Source: Owenia fusiformis (taxonomy: Eukaryota > Annelida > Polychaeta > Sabellida > Oweniidae). From it: DNA of 64,000 nucleotides. This document shows, piece after piece, positions 22,101 through 34,100 of the stretch. The stretch is taken from contig CAIIXF020000009.1 of the NCBI GenBank assembly GCA_903813345.2, positions 16,393,759 through 16,457,758 of the forward strand, read 5' to 3'. The notes under the pieces are model-generated. The model ran no database searches. It had not been told where the DNA came from and saw nothing but the letters and a program-made list of their open reading frames with translations. Made by a program: the position numbers and the translations under genes. The stretch's first letter is position 1. The number at the start of each line of letters is the position of its first letter.

Positions 22101-25100
22101 TCATCCCCTCCTTGTTCTGAGGTTTCATCCTCTATTTCTGATAGTGATTCTTTGAAAAATGATCCTCATTCTAAACACATGTTAATTTATGAACAAGAGC
22201 ATGATCCATCACTCATTGATCTTCATAAAAGATGTCTTACTATTGATGAAGCTGTCAAGGTCCCTGTTTGTTTCTACAAAAAGGATGGCATATTAATGCG
22301 AAAGTGGAGACCCCCTGAAGCTTCCCCTGAAGATGATTGGGCAATTGTACATCAAATTGTTGTCCCAAAATCATATCATAAGGAAATCTTGAGTCTAGCT
22401 CATGATTCTCCCATGGCAGGTCATTTAGGAGTAACTAAAACATACCATAAAATACTCAATCATTTCTATTGGCCCAAATTAAAACAAGATGTCCAAGAGT
22501 ATTGTAGGTCTTGTCATACATGTCAAATGGTAGGGAAACCTAACCAGAAAATTCCAACTGCTCCTTTACACCCTATACCTGCATTTGATGAACCATTTAG
22601 TAAGGTTCTTATTGACTGTGTTGGTCCACTACCAAAAACAAAATCTGATAATCAATATCTGCTCACTATTCTGTCTATGGCCACACAGTTTCTAGAAATA
22701 AAATCACTCCTTATGCTTGGGAATAACAAAACCAAGTATATTGTGAAATCACAAATCAATAATTTCACATTAGTGGAGCTACCAAAGGAGCTCATATCTG
22801 ACTTACAATCTGACTCAGTGCTGAATGATTTCATTTGCATTGATAGAACTACTCCTGTGAGGTGTAGAGAGCTACACATGATGAAAAGGTATGTTGAGCG
22901 TGATAAATTTCTTTACTCAACATGAGCTTGTGCTCTTAGCTTATAGGCCAAACTTGTATGTCAATGACAACTATACATGTATGTTATTCAAGAGTCAGAT
23001 ATTGTAAATTATAATGATTAACTCATGAAGATTATATTATATGATAGGCAAATTGGAGATTTGAGATAACTGTCACTTATATACTGTATATAAAAACATT
23101 TGCCTAAACAGTGAAATTGGTATTATATGAACTATAAGATTGTATCAAGATTATGTGAGCATTATAGGTGATCATTAAATAGTGTCACAAGATTACTAAA
23201 TAACATCAGATTGTACTAGTAGAAATAGTTACATAAGATCATGTGATAATTTAAAACATTGTACTAGTTTTGTGTTTTCAGACTCAAAAATGTATGCTAT
23301 TGTATAATATTATGTTATATGATCTATTGCATGTATTGTATTTATGACTTGATGCATAACTTAGCTTGATACCATTGTAGTATGATACTATTGTAATACA
23401 TTATTACAGAACATTATATGTTATTAGATTGTACTCACACTGTAACGATAGAAAGTACTATATACTTGTAAACATACTGCATATAAAAAGACTATTGTAA
23501 ACAAATATTATGTAAGTCTCAACCTCACTTTTAGAAATTGTAATGCTCGCTACTCAAGATATTATTGTAAAAGTTTTTCATTGTATTCAAAACTTTTCCT
23601 TTAAGGAGGGAGGTGTTACAGTAGTGAGCTACATGTATATTATATTCTACTATATTCACCTATAGTTTAATTTGTAATCTATGCTTGCTGTATATGTTGA
23701 GCTATTCTTCATTAGAGATCTTAGGTCAAGGTCACAATGACATTATACACTGTATCTTGTAAACAAAACTGAACTGAATGACTCATTAACCCTTGACCAC
23801 CCAGAGAGTTCTAGAAAATATAACCATTCATTAAGATTTAATCATGTGACTGAAGATGTCCAATCAAAACTCAACAAGTAGTCTCAGTTCCAGAAGATTC
23901 TTTCTAGATGATTCTTTCACACTATAAATAAAACTGCAAAGTGGACTCAGTAGCAGATAATTAAGTAATCATAACTGGACATCTCAAAGGAACTAAATAA
24001 AGCAGAATTTCAAAGTCTATCAAAAGGACATCTTCTTAGCAGAAAATTACAGACACTTACTTTGGGAACATTTATAACAGTGCAAACATACAACCCGAGG
24101 ACTTTTATATGGACATATATTGCAACACACACTATATACGGAATATCATATACATTCGTGGATTATCATAAACATTTGTGGATTATCATCAAACATTTGT
24201 GGATTATCATCAAACATTATTGGATACGAACATTATAGGATTACGACAAACATTATTGGATTATAACAAACATTGGAGAACTATTAACGATTATTGAAAC
24301 TTTCGTGATCTGGAACATTCTCAAGGATCGTCAAGGATATTTATCGACATCAAGAATAAGCCGTATCATTGATTGGACATCACTTAAGTATTAAACCTCC
24401 TTTATATTATTGTTATATTATTTAGTTTTCAAAATATAAATATATTGTTATCATATTTTAATTGCTGTTTTTACTTTCTGTTATTTTTCGAACGTAACAG
24501 TAGTTATAGTCCAACAACATTAGACCTAGTCTGGGGCCCCATGGTAATTTTGCCTATTACATCTAGAGTAGGCTTGTTTTGACAAGTGGAACTAATTAAA
24601 CCCTGATTACATGAAAGGTTGATATGCAGTATGGCAAGTGATTTTAGACAGTCATTTACTGTATAGTGACCCATATGTCGGAGAAACTCACATGTTGCAA
24701 AGTCAATAAAAGATATATATATATCAGTGGCCATCTTGCATTCTGGCAGCCATCTTGGAAGTTTTTTTTAGATAAATATTGCCATCGCGATTCCAGGAAA
24801 ACCACTTAATGGATTTACTTCAAATTGTCACACTTGTTGTATGGTAAGAAGTTCTAGAGCTGATTAACTTTTTGGCGGCCATTTTGCATTCTGGCTGCCA
24901 TCTGGCAGCTATCTGGAAAGTTTTTAGATAAATTTTGTCATCGCGATTCCAGGAAAATCACTTAACGGACTTGCTTTCTGGCAGCCATCTTGGAAGTTTT
25001 TAGATAAATCTTGTCATTGCGATTCCAGGAAAACCACTTGACGGATTTACTTCGAATCTTCACACATTTTACATGGTAAAAAATTCTTAAGCCGATTGAT

Positions 25101-28100
25101 TTTTTGGTGGCCATCTTGCATTCTTGTGGCCATCTTGGAAGTTTTCATTAGATAAATCTTGTCATCACGATTCCAGGAAAACCACTCTAAGAATTTACTT
25201 CAAATTTTCACACATGTTACATGGTGAGAAGTTCTAGACCTGATTAACTTTTCTGTGGCCATTTTGGATTCTGGCGGCCATCTTTGAAGTTTTTAGATAA
25301 ATCTTGTCATCGCAATTCCACACTGCTATGATTTAGGTACGATATTGTTCACCCTGTGCCTTGTTATTAGACTCCAGATGAAATCTGGAGTCTATTGTTT
25401 TCGTCAGTTTTCTTATTCTTCTTTTTATTAGACTCCAGATTGAAAATCTGGAGTCTATTGTTCTCGTCAGTTTTCTTATTCTTCTTATTAGACTCCAGAT
25501 TGAAAATCTGGAGTCTATTGTTTTTGCCTGTTTTCTTATTATTATTATTCTTTTTTCTTCCTCCTTACCAAATTTCTCGTCAACTATAACAGCTTACTTA
25601 ATCTAACTTACATGGTTAACTTAAGACTGTATCCGGCTTTCTGGGAAATTAGGTCAAATTTTTATCTAGGTCAAAGGTCAAGAACTAGGTCAAATCCAGT
25701 ACTTTGTCACTTTTTCCCATTAACTCGGTCGTCCTTCAATATTTTTGATCCTGGTTTTTTTCATTGTGTTCCTCATAAAAAAGTAGAAAACCTAGGGTCG
25801 ATTTAGTTTTTTGGTATCTCAAACCGATTTCGAGATATCAGTGTCCGAAAACGAGGTCCAAAATTTTTTTCTCCGAATCCAATGTCCAGCATATCAGTCT
25901 TATAGAAAATTTTCTCAGGATTCCGAATCTGAAAACCAAATTTCGATCTGACTTCCGGTTCAGAAGTTATGGCGTTTTGAAAATTCAAAAATCGCTAAAT
26001 TTGGTGCCCCATGTTAATTCAATGGGAAAAAATATTTTTTTGAAGTGTAAAATACGAGATATAGACTAAGCACAGCTAAACATAATGGAAGCCCATAAAA
26101 GAAAGGGACCACAAGACCTTCTTTTCATAAAAATTTGGACACCAAAATGCCTAGGTCAAAATCTAGGTCAAATTCAAAGTTTTTCCTTATTTTTGCGATT
26201 CTGACACTACAGATTAATTATATTCTTCCAAATTTTGTATACATGTAGCCAAGAGTGTGCTAATAGTGTTAGCCTTTTGCCGTCAGAAAGTATTTTGACC
26301 CACTTTTGAGATATGGTGTCCGAAAAGTAGGTCAAACTAAAAAGTTCTCCAAATTTAACGTATGAGTTATGAATTAAGGTTAGAATTTTCTCAGGAATCT
26401 GAATCTGCAAACCAAATTTCAATCCGACTTTTGGTTTGGAAGTTATGTTGTTTTGAAAGCTCAAAAATCGCTAAATTTGGTGCCCCATGTTATGGCAATG
26501 GGAAAAAAGATTTTTTTGAAGTGTAAAATACGAGATAAAGACTGAGTACAGCTTCACATAATGAAAGCCTATAAAAGAAAGGGACCTCAAAAGCTAGCTA
26601 GCTTCACAATTTGGTCACCAAAATGCCTAGGTCAAAATCTAGGTCAAATTTATAGTTTTAACTTATTTTTGCGATTCTGACACTACACTTTAATTATTTG
26701 ATTCAAAATTTTGTATACAGGTAGCAAAGAGTGTGCTAATAGTGTTAGCCTTTTGCCGTCAGAAAGTATTTTGACCCACTTTTGAGATATAGTGTCCGAA
26801 AAGTAGGTCAACATGAAAGTTTCTCCAAATTTAACGTATGAGTTATGAATTAAGGGTAGAATTTTCTCAGGAATCCAAATCTGCAAATCAAATTTCAATC
26901 CGACACCCGGTTTGGAAGTAATGGCGTTTTGAAAAATTAAAAAATTGGTATTTTGATATCCCATGTTATGTCAATTATCTTTGTCACTATTCGTCGTTAT
27001 TCCTTTCTCTTTTTTCATCATGTAGCTTAAAGACAGTCCTTTCATTATTGTAACTGTCTTTTTTGATTACTCTTACCGATTTTGAGGAATGGCGTCCGGA
27101 AAGTAGGTCAACATAAAAAGTTCTCAAAATTTAATGTATGAGTTATGACACAAACGTAGAATTTTCTCAGAAATTTGAATCTGCAAACCAAATTTCGACC
27201 CAAATTCTGGTTAGATAGTCATAGCTGTTTGAAGTCTCGAAAAGTCGATATTATGATATCCCCATGTTAAGCCAATGTAGACGAAGATAAGCTACTTAAG
27301 AGTTGTCTAAATGTCTGTATTCTAGATGACTCAGCTTATTCTGAATTTTTCAGCTTACAGTATTTTGGATGACTCAGCTTAAAAAAAGTTTTAAATCTGG
27401 AGTCTTAAATTGAACTTGTTCAATTTACATGTCTAGTTATTATTATTATTCTAACCCAGTTTTCTCAATAACCATAAGGTTTTCAGTAAAGTCAGTCATT
27501 TGGTCAATTTAGCTCCAGAATCTAGTTCCTCGGAAATTGGGTCAAATTTTTAGCTAGGTCAAAGGTCAAGAACTAGGTCAAATCCAGTACTTTGTCACTT
27601 TTTTCGATTTTCTCGGTCGTCCTTCAATATTTTCGATCCGGGTTTTTTTCATTGTGTTCCTTATAAAAAAGTAGAAAACCTATGGTCGATTTAGTTTTTT
27701 GATATCTCAAACCAATTTCGAGATATCAGTGTCCGAAAACAAGGTCCAAAAAAAAGTTCTCCGAATCAAATGTCCAGGATATAAGTTATATAGGAAATTT
27801 TCTCAGGATTCCGAATCTGAAAACCAAATTTAGATCGGACTTTCGGTTCAGAAGTTATGGCGTTTTGAAAGCTCAAAAATCGCTAAATTTGGTGCCCATG
27901 TTAAGTCAATGGGAAAAAAGATTTTTTTGAAGAAAAAAATATGAAATATAGACTGAGTTTAGCTTAATATAATGAAAGCTTTTAAAAGAATGGGACCTCA
28001 AAAGCCATCTAGCTTCAAAATTTAGGACTCCAAAATGCCTAGGTCAAAATCTAGGTCAAATTCAAAGTTTTTCCTTATTTTTGCGATTCTGACACTACAG

Positions 28101-31100
28101 ATTAATTATATTCTTCGAAATTTTGTATACATGTAGCCAAGAGTACGCTAATAGTGTTAGCCTTTTGCCGTCAGAAAGTATTTTGACCCACTTTTGAGAT
28201 ATGGTGTCCGAAAAGTAGGTCAAAATAAAAAAATCTCCAAATTTGACGTTTGAGTTATGAATTAAGTATAGAATTTTCTCAGGAATCCGAATCTGCAAAC
28301 CAAATTTCAATCCGACTCCTGGTTCGGAAGTTATGACATCTTGAAAGCTCAAAAATTTTCTCAGGAATCCGAATCTGCAAACCAAATTTCAATCCGACTC
28401 CTGGTTCGGAAGTTATGACATCTTGAAAGCTCAAAAATCGCTTTATTTGGTGCCCCATGTTATGTCAATGGGAAAAAATATTTTTTTGAAGTGTAAAATA
28501 CAAGATATAGACTAATTACAGCTTAAAATAATGAAAGCCTATGAAAGAAGGGAACCTCGAAGGCTACCTAATTTCAAAATTTGGACACCAAAATCTAGGT
28601 CAAATTCATAGTTTATCCTTATTTTTGCGATTCTGACACTACACTTTAATTATATTCCTCGAAATTGTGTATACATGTAGCCAAGAGTGTGCTAATAGCG
28701 TAAGCCTTTTGCCGTCAGAAAATATTTTGACCCACTTTTGAGATATGGTGTCCGAAAAGTAGGTCAAAATAAAAAATTCTCCAAATTTAACGTTTGAGTT
28801 ATGAATTAAGAATACAATTTTCTCAGAAAACCAAATCTGCTAACCAAATTTCGATTCGACTTCCAGTTCCGAAGTTATGTCCGAAAAGTAGGTCAAAATA
28901 AAAATTCGCCAAATTTAACGTGTGAGTTATGAATTGGGGGTAGAATTTTGTCAGGAATCTGAATCTGCAAACCAAATTTCGATCCGACTTCCGGTTCGGA
29001 AGTTATGGCGTTTTGAAATTTCAAGAAAAATCGATCTGATGGTATCCTGATAGAAAGTCAAGAGTAGAGAAGAAAATATTGAAAAATGCATCCATTCTTC
29101 CTTTCTGATCCTATCCTATCCTTCCTATCTACCCTTGCTTTGTATCCTCTCCTTCCTATCCTTCCTATTCTATCCCTTCTTCCTATTCTATTCTATCCTT
29201 CTTTCTTATTCTATCCTATCGTTCCTTCCTATTCTATCGTATCCTTCCTTCCTTTTTCATCCATCCATCCATCTTTTTCTGGATGACTTAGCTTATTTTG
29301 GATGACTTGGTTTATTCTGAATGATTCGGCTAAAAAAAGTCTAGATCTGGAGTCTGAAATTGAACTCGTTCAATTTCCAAAATCTAGTTATTATTCTTAT
29401 TCTAACCCAGTTTTCTCAATAACCATAAGGTTTTAAGTAAAGTCAGTAATTTGGTTAATTTAGGTCCAGAATCTAGTTCCTCGGAAATTGGGTCAAATTT
29501 TTAGCTAGGTCAAAGGTCAAGAACTAGGTCAAATCCAGTACTTTGTCACTTTTTTCGATTTTCTCGGTCGTCCTTCAATATTTTCGATTCGGGTTTTTTT
29601 CATTGTGTTCCTTATAAAAAAGTAGGAAACCTAGGGTCGATTTAGTTTTTTGATATCTCAAACCGATTTCGAGATATCAGTGTCCGAAAACGAGGTCCAA
29701 AAAAAAGTTCTCCGAATCAAATGTCCAGGATATTAGTCTTATAGATAATTTTCTCAGGATTCCGAATCTGAAAACCAAATTCGAATCAGACTTCCGGTTA
29801 GGAAGTTATGGCGTTTTGAAAGCTCAAAAATCGCTAAATTTGGTGCCCATGTTAAGTCAATGGGAAAAAAGATTTTTTTGAAGTGAAAAATACGAAATAT
29901 AGACTGAGTTCAGCTAAATATAATGAAAGCTTTTAAAAGAATGGGACCTCAAAAGCCATCTAGCTTTTAAATTTGGACATCAAAATGCCTAGGTCAGAAT
30001 CTAGGTCAAATTCAAAGTTTTTTCTTATTTTTCCGATTTTGACACTACAGATTAATTATATTCTTCGAAATTTTGTATACATGTAGCCAAGAGTGTGCTA
30101 ATAGTGTTAGCCTTTTGCCGTCAGGAAGTATTTTGCCCCACTTTTGAGATATGGTGTCCGAAAAGTAGGTCAAAATAAAAAATTCTCCAAATTTGACGTT
30201 TGAGTTATGAATTAAGTATAGAATTTTCTCAGGAATCCGAATCTGTAAACCAAATTTCAACCCGACTTCTGGTTCGGAAGTTATGACATTTTGAAAGCTC
30301 AAAAATCGCTAAATTTGGTGCCCCATGTTATGTCAATGGGAAAAAAGATTTTTTTGAAGTGTAAAATACAAGATAATGGAGAGGTTAAGCTAACGATGTT
30401 TTTCACAACGTAACCGTGAACGCAAAGTACAAAAATTAACAAAGGAATGTATCGAGCGCTTATAGTTTTATGCGCGCTTAGTCTACTTCAGATACTCTTT
30501 CAGCTTCAGAGTTTCGGGTTTAGAACGGGAGATTTGAATATTTCACGTTGGGTCAACGGGAACCATTTTACTCGTGTCTATTGAACACTATGCTGTCAAT
30601 TTTGATTTCGATGCACAGTTGAATTCTTGCTGAACACGATGATGTATGTCATGCATAATTTAGCGCCAAAAATCTTACGAAACGAGCTCGTTTAAAATAT
30701 GTATTAGAAAACCAGCTATAAAACCGCATCAATGACATACTATAGAATCATTACACGCTATGGTGTAGTCTAAACAAACACTGGATTTGAACGGCTATTT
30801 ATATGAGAAGGCTACATGAATTTGTATATGGTCGAGTGATACGTACAGGTTCAGTTTCGATTATATATGCAAAGCTTAACCTCTCCATAGACTAAGTACA
30901 GCTTAAAATAATGAAAGCCTATGAAAGAAGGGAACCTCGAAGGTTACCTAATTTCAAAATTTGGACACCAAAATCCCTAGGTCAAAATCTAGGTCAAATT
31001 CATAGTTTATCCTTATTTTTGCGATTCTGACACTACACTATAATTATATTCCTCGAAATTCTGTATACATGTAGCCAAGAGTGTGCTAATAGCGTAAGCC

Positions 31101-34100
31101 TTTTGCCGTCAGAAAGTATTTTGACCTACTTTTGAGATATGGTGTCCGAAAAGTAGGTCAAAATAAAAAGTTCTCCAAATTTAACGTTTGAGTTATGAAT
31201 TAAGAATAGAATTTTCTCAGAAAACCAAATCTGCTAACCAAATTTCGATTCGACTTCCGGTTCCGAAGTTATGGCGTGTCCGAAAAGTAGGTCAAAATAA
31301 AAATTCGCCAAATTTAACGTATGAGTTATTAATTAGGGGTAGAATTTTGTCAGGAATCCGAATCTGCAAATCAAATTTCGATCCAACTTCCGGTTCGGAA
31401 GTCTTGGCGTTTTGAAAGTTCAAGAAAAATCGATCTGATGGTATCCTGATAGAAAGTCAAGAGTAGAGAAGAAAATATTGAAAAATGCATCCATCCTTTC
31501 TTTCTGATCCTATCCTATCCCTCCTATCTACCCTTGCTTCTTATCCTCTTCTTCCTATCATTCCTATTCTATCCCTTCTTCCTATTCTATTCTATCCTTT
31601 TTTCCTATTCTATCCTATCGTTCCTTCCTATTCTATCGTATCCTTCCTTCCTTTTTCATCCATCCATCCATCCATCCATCTTTTTCTGGATGACTTAGCT
31701 TATTTTGGATGACTTGGCTTATTCTGGATGACTCGGCTAAAAAAAGTCTAGATCTGGAGTCTGAAATTGAACTCGTTCAATTTCCAAAATCTAGTTCTTA
31801 TTATTATTAGACTCCAGATGAAATCTGGAGTCTATTGTTTTCGTCAGTTTTCTTATTCTTATTCTTATTCTTATTCTTATTATTATTCTAAACCAGTTTT
31901 CTCAATAACCATAAGGTTTTTTAGTAAAGTCAGTCATTTGGTCAATTTAGGTCCAGAATCTAGTTCCTCGGAAATTGGGTCAAATTTTTATCTAGGTCAA
32001 AGGTCAAGAACTAGGTCAAATCCAGTACTTTGTCACTTTTTTCGATTTTCTCGGTCGTCCTTTAATATTTTCGATCCGGGTTTTTTTCATTGTGTTCCTT
32101 ATAAAAAAGTAGAAAACCTAAGGTCGATTTATTTTTTTGATATCTCAAACCGATTTCGAGATATCAGTGTCCGAAAACGAGGTCCAAAAAAAGGTTCTCC
32201 GAATCAAATGTCCAGGATATTAGTCTTATAGGAAATTTTCTCAGGATTCCGAATCTGAAAACGAAATTTCGATCCGACTTCCGATTCGGAAGTTATGGCG
32301 TTTTGAAAACTCAAAAATCGCTAAATTTGGTGCCCATTTTAAGTCAATGGGAAAAAATATTTTTTTGAAGTGAAAAATACGGAATATAGACTGAGTTCAG
32401 CTTCATATAATCAAAGCCTTGAAAAGAAGGGGACCTCAAAAGCCATCTAGCTTCAAAATTTGAACACCGAAATGCCTAGGTCAAAATCTAGGCCAAATTC
32501 ATAGGTTTTCCTTATTTTTTCGATTCTGACACTACACTTTGATTATATTCTTCGAAATTGTGTATACATGTAGCCAAGAATATGCTTATAGTGTTAGTCT
32601 TTTGCCGTCAGAAAGTATTTTGACCCACTTTTGAGATATGGTGTCCGAAAAGTAGGTCAAAATAAAAAGTTCTCCAAATTTAATATCTGAGTTATGAATT
32701 AAGAGTAGAATTCTGTCAGGAATCCGAATCTGCAAACCAAATTTCGATCCGACTTCCGGTTCGGAAGTTATGGCGTGTCCAAAAAGTAGGTCAAAATAAA
32801 AAATCTCCAAATTTAACGTATGAGTTATGAATTGGGGGTAGAATTTTGTCAGGAATCCGAATCTGCAAACCAAATTTCGATCCGACTTCCGGTTCGGAAG
32901 TTTTGGCGTTTTGAAATTTCGAGAAAAATCGATCTGATGGTATCCTGATAGAAAGTCAAGAGTAGAGAAGAAAATATTGAAAAATTCATCCATCCTTCCT
33001 ATCTATCCTTCCTTCATATCTTTTCCTTCCTATCCTTCCTATCCTATCCTATCCTTTCTTCCTATTCTATTCTATCCTATCCTTCTTTCTTATTCTATCC
33101 TATCGTTCTTTCCTATTCTATCCTATCCTACCTTCCTTTTTTATTTATCCATCTCTTTCTAGATGACTCAGCTTATTCTGGATGACTCGGCTAAAAAAAA
33201 GTCTAGATCTGGAGTCTGAAATTGAACTCGTTCAATTTCCAAAATCTAGTGATTTTTGCTTTTGTATGTGCAAAAGCAAAAATCTTTCTAACCACACGTT
33301 CTCATCAACGAGAGATATTTGGATAAATCTACTCATGCACGTTGTTAGGGGGCTAGGCGTAGTTGCTCGGAAATTAGGTCAAATCCTTATCTGGGTCAAA
33401 GGTCGAAATCTAGGTCGAAATCTGCATTTCCGCTATTTCGGCCTCTCGAGCCTCCTTAAGAAGTCAGAATCGGAGGAAAACTAGCTGGTCGGAAAGACAG
33501 TTTTCCGAGCATTAAAAAAACAGTGAACCAAATTGAAATCCGACCATTAGTTATCGAGATATACGCGTTTGAAGTTCGCGTACGGGCCAACGTTGCCGTA
33601 TATCTAGACGGCACGAATACACTTGGTATACGTATCTCTGCGAACAACAGACATTTGAAAGAAAATAGGCCCGAACGATGACTAGAGCATTTCGTAAACA
33701 ACGATTCCCTTCCTCAAACTAACGATTGCGGAATGTAGAACGACGCGTACGCTGCTCGAATCTACGTCGAAAGCTCTATATAGACGTCTGGAAGGCCTAT
33801 TTTTTGAAGGACTATTTTTTGACCTCGACGGATCCGCGAAGCACGAGCCAGACATTCTCCCCAACTACCTCCCTAGATTCCCTGTCCTTCAATCGACCAT
33901 TATAGGCCCTCAAAGCGTCCCTAGAGCCATTTCCCTCTATACGCGTATGGCCAAATCCTATTATTAGACTCCAGATTGAAAATCTGGAGTCTATTGTTTT
34001 CGTCAGTTTTCTTATTCTTCTTCTTATTCTTATTATTCTAAACCAGTTTTCTCAATAACCATAAGGTCTTCAGTAAAGTCAATCATTTGGTCAATTTAGG

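Larger units (their letters stand above)
19026..24499 (+). mobile_element. Gmr1-like Gypsy LTR retrotransposon lacking RT, recent insertion
   Basis: Two 886-bp LTRs (19026-19911, 23614-24499) with inverted ends TGTTAC and GTAACA are flanked by the 4-bp duplication GTAG (19022-19025, 24500-24503). A primer binding site follows the 5' LTR, and a polypurine tract AAGGAGGGAGG (23603-23613) abuts the 3' LTR. One long frame encodes gag, protease and part of integrase; RT and RNase H are absent. I saw no difference between the LTRs on reading. This looks like a young, trans-mobilised deletion derivative. Placement with SCAN-like-gag Gmr1 elements is from recalled protein motifs. Confidence 0.93.
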
